Shown in pieces: positions 12,568-21,715 of a stretch of DNA of 64,000 bases. The number at the start of each line of letters is the position of its first letter. Positions within the stretch are counted from its first letter, which is position 1. Under the pieces are notes generated by a model. The model had not been told where the DNA came from, did no database searches, and worked only from the letters and a program-made list of their open reading frames with translations. Origin of the DNA: Acidovorax sp. sic0104 (lineage in GTDB: Bacteria > Pseudomonadota > Gammaproteobacteria > Burkholderiales > Burkholderiaceae_C); contig NZ_JAHUWH010000020.1 in the NCBI RefSeq assembly GCF_019219095.1, positions 1-64,000 on the forward strand, written 5' to 3'. A program made the translations under genes and the position numbers.

Positions 12568-13917
12568 TCAGCGGTCTGTGTGGTCGTGGACCACGTGCTT
12601 CACCGCCGCCAGCGCGGCGCGCAGCGTGTCCGGCGGCACCGAGCCCAGGGCCAGCCGGATCGCATGCGGCACCTGCCGCGATGCGGCGAAAGGCTCGGCC
12701 ATCGAGACAGACACCCCCTGCGCCAGCAGCGCGGCGGCCACGCGGTCGGCGCGCACACCCTCGGGCAGGGGCAGCCAGCTGAAGTACGACGCGGGGTGGC
12801 CCATCAGCGGTAGCCCGGCCAGCACCTTGCGTGCGATGGCCTGCCGCGTGGTGGCGTCGCGGCGCTTTTCTGCCTCCAGGCGGCGCACGGTACCGTCCTG
12901 CAGCCAGCCGCAGGCCAGGGCGGTGACCACGCCGGCCGTGTTCCAGGTGGTGGTGCGGATGGCGCGCTGCAGCAGCGGTGCCCACTCCTGCGGCGCGGCC
13001 GCGAACCCGAAGCGCAGCCCGGTGGCCACGCTCTTGGACAGGCCGGACACATACACCGTGGATTCGGGGGCGAAGGTGGCCAGGGGCGCTGGCGCATCCT
13101 TGGCCAGAAAGGCGTACGCCGCATCCTCGATGGCCACCAGGCCATGTTGGCGCACGATGGCCGCCAGATCCTGCCGCCACTGCGCGCTGCAGACCCAGCC
13201 CAGCGGGTTGTGCAGGGTGGGCATGGTGTAGATGGCTTTCACACGCCTGCGTGCGCACAGGCGCTGCAGCGCGTCCAGGTCGGGGCCCTCGGTGCCATTC
13301 GCCGCGGCGGGCAGCGGCGCCAGGGTGAGGTGCAGCATGCCGGCCAGCGCCTTGAAGCCCGGGTAGGTGAGCGCGTCCACCGCCACCACGTCGCCGGGCT
13401 GCAGCAGCGCCATGCAGGCCACAGTCAGGCCGTGCTGGGCGCCGTCCACGATCAGCACCTGGGCTGGGTCCACCACCAGCCCGCGTGCGCTGGCCAGGTG
13501 CTGCGCGACGCACGCGCGTTCGTGCTGGCGGCCGCCGTGGGGGGCGTAGCGCAGCAAGGCCTCCAGGTCGCCACCGGCCGCCAGGCGGCGCAGGCCGCTG
13601 GCCAGCAGCCGTGCCTGCCCGGGCAGCGCGGGGTAGTTGAAGTTCAGGTCCATTACGCCTGCCGCCACGGCCTGCTGGTCCACCGCCAGGCCCGCAGGCA
13701 CGGCGGTTTCGCGCACGAAGGTGCCGCGCCCGACCTCGCCGCTGGCCAGGCCCAGGGCCTGCAGCTCGGCATACACCCGCGTGGCAGTGGTCAGCGCAAT
13801 GCCGTGCTGGCGCGCCAGCTGGCGGTGCGTGGGAAGGCGGGTGCCGGGCGCCAGCCGGCCGGCGCGAATCTGCGCGGCGAGGTCGTCCACCAAGGGCTGG
13901 AACAGGGGATGCGTCAT
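12568..13917 (-). CDS. MocR-type regulator (GntR helix-turn-helix fused to aminotransferase fold)
   Basis: A 449-residue PLP-dependent regulator. The ATG at 13917 begins a GntR winged helix (MTHPLFQPLVDDLAAQIRAGRLAPGTRLPTHRQLARQHGI, residues 1-70). The rest is a fold-type I aminotransferase domain, with PLP-binding lysine K295 in VSGLSKSVATG. MocR proteins usually sense PLP or an amino compound and control the divergent gene. Here that is the DJ-1-like protein, whose start is 148 bases away. The aminotransferase half may bind rather than convert substrate. The target metabolite is unknown. Confidence 0.9.
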   Translation of the reverse strand: MTHPLFQPLVDDLAAQIRAGRLAPGTRLPTHRQLARQHGIALTTATRVYAELQALGLASGEVGRGTFVRETAVPAGLAVDQQAVAAGVMDLNFNYPALPGQARLLASGLRRLAAGGDLEALLRYAPHGGRQHERACVAQHLASARGLVVDPAQVLIVDGAQHGLTVACMALLQPGDVVAVDALTYPGFKALAGMLHLTLAPLPAAANGTEGPDLDALQRLCARRRVKAIYTMPTLHNPLGWVCSAQWRQDLAAIVRQHGLVAIEDAAYAFLAKDAPAPLATFAPESTVYVSGLSKSVATGLRFGFAAAPQEWAPLLQRAIRTTTWNTAGVVTALACGWLQDGTVRRLEAEKRRDATTRQAIARKVLAGLPLMGHPASYFSWLPLPEGVRADRVAAALLAQGVSVSMAEPFAASRQVPHAIRLALGSVPPDTLRAALAAVKHVVHDHTDR

Positions 13918-13986
13918 GGTGCGGGGTGCACTTGCGTTGTGTGTGGTGTGTGGTGGGTGACTGCGGGATGTACTCAGGACAATTTT

Positions 13987-14015
13987 TTGATTGTATGGGT
14001 TCACCTGCCTACGAT
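13987..14015 (+). promoter_or_regulatory. Sigma-70-like promoter of the DJ-1 family gene
   Basis: TTGATT (13987-13992) and TACGAT (14010-14015) are separated by 17 bases, 51 bases ahead of the DJ-1-like ATG. The minus strand has TACAAT overlapping this -35 box, so the divergent regulator promoter may face it. A GT-rich run (13937-13959) beside the regulator start could hold a MocR site; this is inference. Confidence 0.5.
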
Positions 14016-14065
14016 GGACGCTGTTCTTCAACCCCGCACCACACGCCCGTTGCGGCGCACCTGCC

Positions 14066-14668
14066 ATGCACATTGCCATCCTTACCTTCGACGGATTCAA
14101 CGAACTCGACTCGCTCATTGCCTTGGGGCTGCTGCACCGCATCAAGCGCCCCGGCTGGCGCGTGAGCCTGTGCTGCCCCACGCCGGAGGTCACATCGATG
14201 AACGGCGTGACGGTGCGGGCCCAGTCGCTGCTGGAAGAGGCGGGTACCGCCGATGCCGTCATCGTGGGCAGCGGTGTGCGCACGCGTGAGGTGGTGGACG
14301 ATGCGGCGCTGATGGCCCGGTTGGCGCTGGACCCTGAGCACCAGCTGATTGCGGCCCAGTGCTCCGGCACGCTGGTGCTGGCCCGGATGGGGCTGCTTGG
14401 CACGGTGCCGGCCTGCACGGACCTCACCACCCGGCCCTGGGTGCAGGCGGCGGGTGTGGAGGTTCTCCACCAGCCTTTCCATGCACAGGGCAATGTGGCG
14501 ACGGCGGGCGGGTGCCTGGCGTCGCCCTACCTGGCGGCCTGGATCATTGCGCGGTCAGAGGGGCTGGAGGCCGCGAGCGCTGCGCTGCACTACGTGGCCC
14601 CCGTGGGCGAGAAGGATGCCTACGTGGCCAATGCCCTGGGGCGCATCGGACCGTACCTGCAGGCCTGA
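14066..14668 (+). CDS. DJ-1/PfpI family protein
   Basis: A 200-residue DJ-1/PfpI-superfamily protein. MHIAILTFDGFNELDSLIALGLL is the usual first strand and helix with the conserved acidic residue. The nucleophile elbow is QCSGTLVLARMG with C99. Relatives include amidase-like, glyoxalase-like and regulatory proteins; isonitrile hydratases share the start. No AraC helix-turn-helix is attached, so it is an enzyme-sized single domain. It is divergent from the MocR regulator that probably controls it, and ends convergent with the HpaI-type aldolase gene. Confidence 0.87.
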   Translation: MHIAILTFDGFNELDSLIALGLLHRIKRPGWRVSLCCPTPEVTSMNGVTVRAQSLLEEAGTADAVIVGSGVRTREVVDDAALMARLALDPEHQLIAAQCSGTLVLARMGLLGTVPACTDLTTRPWVQAAGVEVLHQPFHAQGNVATAGGCLASPYLAAWIIARSEGLEAASAALHYVAPVGEKDAYVANALGRIGPYLQA

Positions 14669-14736
14669 GCGCCACAGCCGGCGAGCAGGGAAGCCCGCCC
14701 AGCAGGCGGATGCGCCGTGGCCTTGTGCCGGATGGC

Positions 14737-15555
14737 TCAGTAGGCCGCGCCGGCCTTGGCAGGTGACGGGGCGGGGGCCGTCGCACTGCCGCCACCGCCA
14801 AACTGCGCCCGCAGCTTGCGGGCCGCATTCACAAACATCAGCACGTCCACGCCCACGGCCACGAAAGTGCAGCCCAGATCGAGATAGCGCTGCGCCAGCA
14901 CGGGGTCGGACGTGAGCGTGCCCGCGGCCTTGCCGCTGGCGATGATGGTCTTCATCGCGGCTTCGATGGCGGCCTGCACCTCTGGGTGGCCGGGGTTGCC
15001 CCGGTGGCCCATGGACGCGGCCAGGTCGGCCGGTCCGATGAACACGCCGTGCACGCCGTCCACGGCGCAGATGGCGTCGAGGCTGGCAAGCGCCGTGGTG
15101 GTCTCGGCCTGCACCAGCAGGCAGACCTCATCGTCGGCGATGTTCAGGTAGTCGGTGCGTGCGCTCCATTGCGATGCGCGCCCCACGGCGCTGCCGACGC
15201 CGCGCACGCCCAGCGGCGGGTAGCGTGTGGCCGACACGATGGCGCGTGCTTGTTCTGCGGTGTCCACCATCGGCACCAGCAGCGTCCTGGCGCCGATGTC
15301 CAGCATCTGCTTGATGAGCGCGGTGTTGCCCTCCACCACGCGCACCACGGCTTCGGACGGGTGCGCCGCCACGGTCTGCAGCGCGGCCAGCGTGCTGCGC
15401 ACATCGTTGGGCGCGTGCTCGCCGTCGATCAGCAGCCAGTCGAAGCGGGTCGTCGCGGCCGCTTCGGCCAGGTAGGGGTCGGCCATGGAAAGCCACAGGC
15501 CGATCTGCGAACGGCGTTCTGCCAGGGCAGTCTTGAAGGGGTTGTGTGCGGGCAT
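14737..15555 (-). CDS. HpaI/HpcH family 2-oxo-acid aldolase
   Basis: A 272-residue class II pyruvate aldolase very like E. coli HpaI. It has [39 protein letters not shown] and [14 protein letters not shown], which contain the metal ligands and substrate arginine. Family members cleave 4-hydroxy-2-oxo acids to pyruvate plus an aldehyde; GarL cleaves 2-dehydro-3-deoxyglucarate. Downstream of a UxaA/GarD-type dehydratase and an aldehyde dehydrogenase, cleavage of a keto-deoxy sugar acid is likelier than homoprotocatechuate breakdown. The last 20 residues are an Ala/Pro-rich tail. It is the last gene of the 19746-14737 operon. Confidence 0.9.
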   Translation of the reverse strand: MPAHNPFKTALAERRSQIGLWLSMADPYLAEAAATTRFDWLLIDGEHAPNDVRSTLAALQTVAAHPSEAVVRVVEGNTALIKQMLDIGARTLLVPMVDTAEQARAIVSATRYPPLGVRGVGSAVGRASQWSARTDYLNIADDEVCLLVQAETTTALASLDAICAVDGVHGVFIGPADLAASMGHRGNPGHPEVQAAIEAAMKTIIASGKAAGTLTSDPVLAQRYLDLGCTFVAVGVDVLMFVNAARKLRAQFGGGGSATAPAPSPAKAGAAY

Positions 15556-15576
15556 GTGTGTTGTTCCGTGATGTAG

Positions 15577-17049
15577 TCAGTCGAGCAATCCTTGGCACAC
15601 GTACTTGGTGTGCAGGTAGTCCTCCAGCCCGTGCGTGGAGCCTTCGCGCCCATAACCCGATTCCTTGACGCCACCGAACGGCGCAGCCTCGGCCGAGATC
15701 GCGCCCTCGTTCACGCCCACGATGCCGGTCTCCAGCAGCTCGGCCACGCGCCAGATGCGGCGCGCATCGTTGCTGTAGAAGTACGCGGCCAGTCCAAAGG
15801 GCGTGTCGTTGGCGGCGGCGATCACCTCGGCCTCGTGGGTGAACACCGTCAGCGGCGCCACGGGGCCGAAGGTCTCTTCGCAGGCGCAGGCCATGGAGCT
15901 GTCGGCACCGGTGAGCACGGTGGGGGCGTAGTAGGTGGCGCCCAACTCCGTCAGGCGCTTTGCGCCGGTGAGCACCTTGGCGCCCCGGGCGACGGCGTCC
16001 TGCACATGGCGCTCGATCTTCTCCACCGCACGGTCATTGATCATGGGACCGATCTGCGAGGCCGGGTCACTGGCCGGGCCGACCTTCAAGGCACTCACGC
16101 GGGCGGTCAGCTTGGTCGCGAATTCTTCATGCACCTTGGCATGCACGAACACCCGGTTCGGGCACACGCAGGTCTGGCCGCCGTTTCGGAACTTGGCGGC
16201 CATGAAGCCGTCCACGGCCGCGTCGACATCTGCATCCTCGAACACGATGAAGGGCGCATTGCCGCCAAGCTCCAGCGAGAGCTTCTTCAAGGTGTCCGCG
16301 CTGCGGCGCGCCAGGTGCTTTCCCACGGGGGTGGAGCCGGTGAAGGTGATCTTGCGCACGCGGGCATCGCCCAGCCACACGTCCACCACCTCGGGCGTCT
16401 TCTCGCGTGAGGCGGTCACGATGTTGAGCACGCCCGCAGGCACCCCGGCCTCGTGCGCCAGCAGCACCAGGGCCAGCGACGTGAGTGGTGTGTCTTCCGC
16501 CGGCTTGCATACCACGGTGCAGCCCGCAGCCAGGGCCGGGGCGATCTTGCGCGCGATCATCGCGGCCGGGAAGTTCCACGGCGTGATCGCGGCCACCACG
16601 CCCACGGGTTCCTTGAGCGCAAACATGCGGCGGCCAGGCACGGGTGCGGGGATGACTTCGCCGTTCATGCGCGTGGCCTCTTCGGCAAACCACTCGATGT
16701 AGCCGGCGGCGTAGGCCACCTCGCCCTTGCCTTCGGCCAGGGGCTTGCCCTGTTCCAGGGAGATGAGCGTGCCCAGGTCGTCCTGGTGGGCCAGCACCAG
16801 GTCGTTCCAGCGCTTGATGATGGCCGCGCGCTGTTTGGCGGGCACCTTGCGCCAGGCGGGGAAGGCGGCATGCGCCGCTTCGATCGCGGCACGTGCTTCA
16901 GCGGCGCCGCTGTCCGGCACGGCGATGATCACGGCGCCAGTGGCTGGGTCGGTCACGTGGAGTACGGCCGTGCTCGCGGCGGCCGTCCACTGGCCGGCGA
17001 TGAAGTTGGCGCTGCGCACGAGGTCGGTGCGGGAGAGTGTCAGGGGCAT
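15577..17049 (-). CDS. NAD(P)-dependent aldehyde dehydrogenase, GabD-like
   Basis: A 490-residue aldehyde dehydrogenase. Motifs are complete: ITPWNFPAAMIARKIAPALAAG (cofactor), FTGSTPVGKHLARR, LELGGNAPF (general base Glu) and GQTCVCPNR (nucleophile Cys), with EETFGPVAPL near the C-terminus. Sequence and length fit succinate-semialdehyde or 2-oxoglutarate-semialdehyde dehydrogenases. In this operon it likely oxidises the aldehyde released by the HpaI-type aldolase or a semialdehyde from sugar-acid dehydration. The 21-base gap to the aldolase gene indicates cotranscription. Confidence 0.9.
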   Translation of the reverse strand: MPLTLSRTDLVRSANFIAGQWTAAASTAVLHVTDPATGAVIIAVPDSGAAEARAAIEAAHAAFPAWRKVPAKQRAAIIKRWNDLVLAHQDDLGTLISLEQGKPLAEGKGEVAYAAGYIEWFAEEATRMNGEVIPAPVPGRRMFALKEPVGVVAAITPWNFPAAMIARKIAPALAAGCTVVCKPAEDTPLTSLALVLLAHEAGVPAGVLNIVTASREKTPEVVDVWLGDARVRKITFTGSTPVGKHLARRSADTLKKLSLELGGNAPFIVFEDADVDAAVDGFMAAKFRNGGQTCVCPNRVFVHAKVHEEFATKLTARVSALKVGPASDPASQIGPMINDRAVEKIERHVQDAVARGAKVLTGAKRLTELGATYYAPTVLTGADSSMACACEETFGPVAPLTVFTHEAEVIAAANDTPFGLAAYFYSNDARRIWRVAELLETGIVGVNEGAISAEAAPFGGVKESGYGREGSTHGLEDYLHTKYVCQGLLD

Positions 17050-17064
17050 GGTGCTTGGAATTTG

Positions 17065-17118
17065 AATGAAATTGGCCTCAAACGCTTATCTGTAATGCGC
17101 CGGCAGCTATGATTTTTG
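17065..17118. repeat. Intergenic copy of the short Comamonadaceae repeat
   Basis: In reverse, the stretch reads CATAGCTGCCGGCGCATTAC followed by AGATAAGCGTTTGAGGCCAA, matching the other degenerate copies in the window. It fills nearly the whole gap between the dehydratase and aldehyde dehydrogenase genes of one operon and has no long perfect stem, so it may not terminate transcription. Confidence 0.65.
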
Positions 17119-17129
17119 ATTGAACTGCA

Positions 17130-18692
17130 TCACGACACGATGCCCAGGTGCCAAGGCACGAATTCGTGGTCGCCCAGGCCCAGGACTTCGCTCTTGGTCT
17201 GCTCGCCGCTGGCGTGGCGCAGGATCTGCTCGAAGATCTGCTGCCCCAGTTCGGGCACCGTGAGTTTGCCGTCCACCACCACGCCGCAGTTGATGTCCAT
17301 GTCCTCTTCCAGGCGCTCGAACATCGGCGTGTTGCTGGCCAGCTTGATGGTGGGCGCCGGCTTGCTGCCGAACATGGAGCCGCGCCCGGTGGTAAAGCAG
17401 ATGAGCTGCGCGCCGCTGGCGATCTGGCCCGTCGCTGCCACCGGGTCGTAGCCGGGGGAGTCCATGAACACGAAGCCGTGCTCGGTGATGGGCTCTGCGT
17501 ATTCGTACACCGCACGCAGCGGCGTGGTGCCGCCCTTCATGGCGCTGCCCAGCGATTTTTCGAAGATGTTGGCCAGGCCGCCGGCCTGGTTGCCGTGGCC
17601 CACCACGCCGTTGAACTGCGCGTTCTGGCCCGCTGCATAACGCTCCCACCAGGCCAGGCGATCCAGCAGCTTCTGGCCCACCTCGGGGGTGATGGCGCGG
17701 CGGGTGAGCATGAACTCCACGCCGTGGATCTCGGGCGTCTCGCTCAGGATGGCCGTGCCGCCGTGGCGCACCAGGATGTCCATGGCCGCGCCCAGGGCCG
17801 GGTTGGCAGTGATGCCCGAAAAGCCGTCGGACCCGCCGCACTCCAGGCCGATCTTGAGGTGGCTGGCACTCACGGTGCTGCGCTGCGCGGCGTTGGCATC
17901 GGGCAGCATGGATTCGATGGCGGCAATGCCCGCCGCGATGGTGGCGCGGGTGCCGCCCACCTCCTGCATCACCAGCGTGCGCATGAGCTTGCCTTGCTGC
18001 AGGCCCTGCGAGTCCACGAGCGCATCGACCTGGTTGCGCTCGCAGCCCAGACCGACGATCAGCACGCCGGCCAGGTTGGGGTGGCGTGCGTAGCCCGCGA
18101 GCGTGCGGCGCAGCACGTCGAAATGTTCGCTGGGCGATGACATGCCGCAGCCGCTGGTCTGCGCGAACGCGGCCACGCCGTCCACGTTGGGGAATGCGGC
18201 CAGCCGCTCGGGCGTGAAGTGCGCGGCAATGCGCTTGATGACCGTGGCCGAGCAGTTCACCGACGACAGGATGCCGATGAAGTTGCGGGTGCCCACGCCA
18301 CCATCGGCACGCACGAAGCCCTGGAAGGTGGCCTGCTGGTCCTCGGGCAGGTAGTCCACGGGCCGCACGTCGGCGCCGAAGGCGGGGTCGCGGTAGTAGT
18401 CCACCAGCTGGAGGTTGTGGCTGTGCACGTAATCGCCGGGCTCCAGGTCGCGCGTGGCGACGCCGATCACGGTGTCGTACTTTTTCACCTGCTCGCCCTC
18501 GGCGATGCGGCGCGCGGCGATCTTGTGGCCCGCGGGCACCTGGGCGCGGGTGCGCACACCCAGTTCGGGAATCTCCTGGCCCAGCGCCAGGGCCGTCTTG
18601 GCGACGAGCACATTGTCGTGGGGGTGCAGGTGCAGCAGCGGGCTGTTGTGCGTGGTGCCGGGCAGCAGGGTGGGGGCCGTGGGGGCGTTCAT
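17130..18692 (-). CDS. UxaA/GarD-family sugar-acid dehydratase
   Basis: A 520-residue iron-dependent dehydratase of the altronate/galactarate family. An N-terminal SAF domain (about residues 20-100: HPHDNVLVAKTALALGQEI, AAGHKIAARRIAEGE-like stretch, YVHSHN) is joined to the catalytic part with VGTRNFIGILSSVNC, GLECGGSDGFSGITANPALG and FTTGRGSMFG. The family dehydrates altronate, galactarate or related acids to 2-keto-3-deoxy products. The exact substrate cannot be read from sequence. With the downstream aldolase and aldehyde dehydrogenase and the upstream periplasmic binding protein it forms a plausible uptake-and-breakdown pathway for a sugar acid. Confidence 0.9.
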   Translation of the reverse strand: MNAPTAPTLLPGTTHNSPLLHLHPHDNVLVAKTALALGQEIPELGVRTRAQVPAGHKIAARRIAEGEQVKKYDTVIGVATRDLEPGDYVHSHNLQLVDYYRDPAFGADVRPVDYLPEDQQATFQGFVRADGGVGTRNFIGILSSVNCSATVIKRIAAHFTPERLAAFPNVDGVAAFAQTSGCGMSSPSEHFDVLRRTLAGYARHPNLAGVLIVGLGCERNQVDALVDSQGLQQGKLMRTLVMQEVGGTRATIAAGIAAIESMLPDANAAQRSTVSASHLKIGLECGGSDGFSGITANPALGAAMDILVRHGGTAILSETPEIHGVEFMLTRRAITPEVGQKLLDRLAWWERYAAGQNAQFNGVVGHGNQAGGLANIFEKSLGSAMKGGTTPLRAVYEYAEPITEHGFVFMDSPGYDPVAATGQIASGAQLICFTTGRGSMFGSKPAPTIKLASNTPMFERLEEDMDINCGVVVDGKLTVPELGQQIFEQILRHASGEQTKSEVLGLGDHEFVPWHLGIVS

Positions 18693-18710
18693 CGGAGGCC
18701 TTGTGTCATG

Positions 18711-18750
18711 AAAAACGCGCTCCCTGGAAAGAAACCGGAGGAGCGCGCGG
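18711..18750 (-). terminator. Intrinsic terminator or attenuator between tctC-like and dehydratase genes
   Basis: On the minus strand CGCGCTCC pairs with GGAGCGCG around a 16-base loop (18747-18740 with 18723-18716) and is followed by TTTTT. It lies inside the presumed operon, so it probably reduces expression of the enzyme genes relative to the binding-protein gene, a common arrangement for transport proteins. Confidence 0.75.
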
Positions 18751-18753
18751 GCA

Positions 18754-19746
18754 TCAACTCTTCATCAGTTCGCGCAGCTTGAGCTTGTCGATGAGCAAGG
18801 TCTCCTTGGTGTAGACCGTGTTCACGTACTTCTCGTAGTCGGGGCCGTCCAGGTACAGCAGGGGCGCGTCGAGCTTCTCGGCCACGGCCTTGAACTCGGG
18901 GCTGCCCACGGCCTGCCTGAAGGCGTCGCGCAGCCTGGCCGTCACGGCGGGGTCCAGGCCTTTGGGGGCGCCGATGCCGTTGGGGGCATCCACCACCACG
19001 TCGTAGCCGGACTCGCGCAGCGTGGGAACATCCTTGAAGCGCGGCGTGCGCTGTTCGCCCCAGGTCGCCAGCAGGCGCAGCTTGCCCGCTTCAACGTGGG
19101 GTGCCCACGAGCTGGAGTCGGCCAGCGCATCCACATGGCCACCCAGCACGCCCTGCAGCGCCTCGGAGCCGCCCTTGTAGGGCACGTGGTTGAGCTCTAT
19201 GCCCGCCACGCTCGCGAACTCTTCCATGCCCACGTGCGTGGCGCCGCCCACCCCGGCATGGGCGTACGTCACCTTGCCCGGGTGGGCCTTGGCGTGCGCG
19301 ACGAAGTCCTTGAGCGTCTTGAAGGGCGAGTGGGCCGGCACCGCGATGCCGAAGGTCTGGCCCGAGGTGCGCGCGAGGTAGGTGAAGTCCTTGCGCGGGT
19401 CGGCGGCCAGTGTGCCCAGCTGCGAGAAGCGCGTGACCGAGATCGGGATCTGGCCGATGGTGTAGCCGTCGGGCTTGGCCGAGGCCAGGGCCTTGGAGCC
19501 GATCATGCCGGAGGCGCCGGCACGGTTTTCCACCGCGATGCTCTGGCCCAGGATGCGGCCGGCCACCGAGCACAGTGCGCGCATCGACTGGTCGGCCGTG
19601 CCGCCTGCGGGCCAGGGGCAGATGAAGGTGAGGGGGCGCTCGGGCCAGGTCTGTGCGAACAGGCGGGAAGATGTGGTGGCGAGGGTGGCGGCGGCGCCAA
19701 CGGCGCCGAGGACGAACTGGCGCCGTCCACTGCGTGGGTTCTGCAT
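18754..19746 (-). CDS. TctC-family periplasmic substrate-binding protein (Bug)
   Basis: A 330-residue tripartite tricarboxylate transporter receptor (Bug family), abundant in Burkholderiales. The start at 19746 has AGGAGA upstream and gives a twin-arginine-like leader (RSGRRQFVLGAVGAAATLATTSSRLFA) ending before QTWPERPLTFICPWPAGGTADQS, the classical mature start. It should capture a carboxylate in the periplasm. No TctA/TctB membrane partners are nearby, which is usual for orphan Bug proteins. It is the first gene of the sugar-acid operon and divergent from a LysR regulator. Confidence 0.92.
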   Translation of the reverse strand: MQNPRSGRRQFVLGAVGAAATLATTSSRLFAQTWPERPLTFICPWPAGGTADQSMRALCSVAGRILGQSIAVENRAGASGMIGSKALASAKPDGYTIGQIPISVTRFSQLGTLAADPRKDFTYLARTSGQTFGIAVPAHSPFKTLKDFVAHAKAHPGKVTYAHAGVGGATHVGMEEFASVAGIELNHVPYKGGSEALQGVLGGHVDALADSSSWAPHVEAGKLRLLATWGEQRTPRFKDVPTLRESGYDVVVDAPNGIGAPKGLDPAVTARLRDAFRQAVGSPEFKAVAEKLDAPLLYLDGPDYEKYVNTVYTKETLLIDKLKLRELMKS

Positions 19747-19890
19747 GCGTGTCTCCTGCTTTTTTTTGAATCGGGAGCCGCGATTGTTCAAAACCAATGC
19801 ATAACAATCCAATGAAAATACGGACTGTCTTCATTGCAAAAAGGTGATGAAGAACCGCCAGCCCACCGCCAGCAATCCACACCCACCACG

Positions 19891-20847
19891 ATGGCACAAA
19901 TCGACCGTGTACTGCGCAGCAACCTCAAGCTGCGTCATCTGCAGATGCTGGTCGCGCTCGACCAGTTCCGCCACCTGGGCCGCGCGGCCGAGTTTCTCTC
20001 GGTCACGCAACCTGCGGTTTCCAAGACGCTTGCCGAGATCGAGAGCATGTTCGGCCTGCCGCTGTTCGAGCGCTCCACGCGCGGCACCGAACCCACGCCG
20101 GCAGGCGCCAGCGTGGTGCGCTTTGCGCGGTCGGTGCTGGCAGGCTACGAACGCACGCGCGAGGAGATCGCTGCCGAGGCCAGCGGTGCCGTGGGCCGCA
20201 CCCGCGTGGGCGCCATGGTGGTGGCCACGCCCGTGCTGCTGGCGCAGGCCGTGGAGCGGCTCAAGGCGCGCTCCATCCACACCACGGTGCTGATCGAGGA
20301 AGGCGACCTCACACGCCTTTTGCCGAAGCTGCGCCTGGGCGAGCTGGACCTGTTCGTGGGCCGGCTCGAACCCGGCTACGCCTCGCCCGACCTGGAGACA
20401 GAGGCCCTGTATGCCGAGCCCATGGCCGTGGTGGTGCAGCCCGGCCACGCGCTGGCGCGCAAGCGCAAGCCGCAGTGGGCCGACCTGGCCGCGCTGCCCT
20501 GCGTGATGCCGCCGCCCTGGGCCTCGCTGCGGGTCAAGCTCGACCAGATGTTCTTCGCGCATGACCTGCACCCGCCTGCCGACATCGTGGAGTCTGCCTC
20601 GTTCCTCGCACAGCTGTCCTTCATCCACCAGCGCGGTGCCGTGGCCTTCATGGCACGGGCGGTGGCGCAGCACTTCGCACAGCAGGGCCAGGTGGCCGTA
20701 CTGCCGCTGGCCGTGCCCATCGATTTGCCTCCCGTGGGCCTGATCACCTTGCGCGGCCAGCGGCCCACGCCCGGCACAGAGCAGTTGATCGCCTGCCTGC
20801 GCGAAGTGGCAGCGGGCATGCGCAAGAAGCCGCGCGCAAAAGCGTGA
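19891..20847 (+). CDS. LysR-family regulator of the sugar-acid operon
   Basis: A 318-residue LysR regulator. The start at 19891 gives MAQIDRVLRSNLKLRHLQMLVAL. The winged helix-turn-helix (GRAAEFLSVTQPAVSKTLAEIESMFGLPLFER) is at residues 20-65, followed by the effector-binding domain. It resembles the GbpR/galactose-binding regulator type found beside sugar and aromatic-acid genes. It is transcribed away from the tctC-like gene across a 144-base gap, so it most likely activates that operon. An A/T-rich stretch (about 19795-19840) in the gap probably holds both promoters. Confidence 0.9.
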   Translation: MAQIDRVLRSNLKLRHLQMLVALDQFRHLGRAAEFLSVTQPAVSKTLAEIESMFGLPLFERSTRGTEPTPAGASVVRFARSVLAGYERTREEIAAEASGAVGRTRVGAMVVATPVLLAQAVERLKARSIHTTVLIEEGDLTRLLPKLRLGELDLFVGRLEPGYASPDLETEALYAEPMAVVVQPGHALARKRKPQWADLAALPCVMPPPWASLRVKLDQMFFAHDLHPPADIVESASFLAQLSFIHQRGAVAFMARAVAQHFAQQGQVAVLPLAVPIDLPPVGLITLRGQRPTPGTEQLIACLREVAAGMRKKPRAKA

Positions 20848-20851
20848 GCTG

Positions 20852-21619
20852 TCAGTTCCAGGTGCGGGCCAGTGCTGCTGCGGCCGTCTGCAGCCTCGGC
20901 AGCTTCTCCAGCGCCTGCGTCAGCGACATGCGCGCCACGGGCGCCTGCAGCGCCACGGCGCAGCGGATGCTCTTGCCGTCAGCGCCGCGCACGGGCACGG
21001 CCACGCAGACCAGGCCTTCGACGAACTCTTCGGCATCCACCGCGTAGTCGTCCTTGCGGATGCGCTTGAACTCGGCGTCGAGAGCGGAGCGCGTGGTCAG
21101 GGTGGTGGCGGTGTGGCGGGTCAGCGCCAGTCCCTCGAGCAGCCTGTTGCGCTGGCTGGCGGCCATGTGCGCCAGCAGCAGCTTGCCGCTGGCCGAGCAG
21201 TGCACGGGCACGCGCGTGCCGGGGCGCAGGTTCATCTGCAGTGGAAAGGCCGACTCGATGCGGTCCAGGTACACCACCTCGGCACCCGACAGGGCCGTGA
21301 AGTTGCAGCTCTCGCCCACCTCGGCCACCAGCTGGCGCAGCACGGCATGGCGCACACCCTGCTGCGTGCTGCCGGCCAGCGTGGCCTCGGCCAGGCGCAG
21401 CAGCCGGGCTGCGGGGGCGTAGCGTCGGCCGTCGGGCTCGCGCGCTAGCAGGCCGCCGGCCTCCAGTTGAACCAGCAGCCGGTGCACGCTGGGCTTGGGC
21501 CAGCCGCTGGCGGCGACTGCTTCGGCCAGCGTGAGCGGGCGGGCCTCGCGCACCAGCAGCTCCAGCAGGTCGAAAAGGCGCAGCCCGGGCGAGGCGGCAG
21601 TCGTGGTGTTTTCTGTCAT
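20852..21619 (-). CDS. IclR-family transcriptional regulator
   Basis: A 255-residue IclR regulator. The N-terminal winged helix is GLRLFDLLELLVREARPLTLAEAVAASGWPKPSVHRLLVQLEAGGLL; the effector domain includes CNFTALSGAEVVYLDRIES and VPVHCSASGKLLLAHM. Its stop is 4 bases from the end of the convergent LysR gene. It faces away from the SDR-monooxygenase operon with a 96-base gap, so it is the obvious candidate regulator of that operon. The gap contains A/T-rich sequence (AAATAAGAAAATATTCC near 21640) suitable for a promoter or operator. Confidence 0.92.
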   Translation of the reverse strand: MTENTTTAASPGLRLFDLLELLVREARPLTLAEAVAASGWPKPSVHRLLVQLEAGGLLAREPDGRRYAPAARLLRLAEATLAGSTQQGVRHAVLRQLVAEVGESCNFTALSGAEVVYLDRIESAFPLQMNLRPGTRVPVHCSASGKLLLAHMAASQRNRLLEGLALTRHTATTLTTRSALDAEFKRIRKDDYAVDAEEFVEGLVCVAVPVRGADGKSIRCAVALQAPVARMSLTQALEKLPRLQTAAAALARTWN

Positions 21620-21715
21620 GAATCTCTGATTCCGAGACGAAATAAGAAAATATTCCGGGATTTATAAGGCCTGCCCTACAGTGGACGCAACCCTTTCCCG
21701 CAAAGCCTTCCCTGC

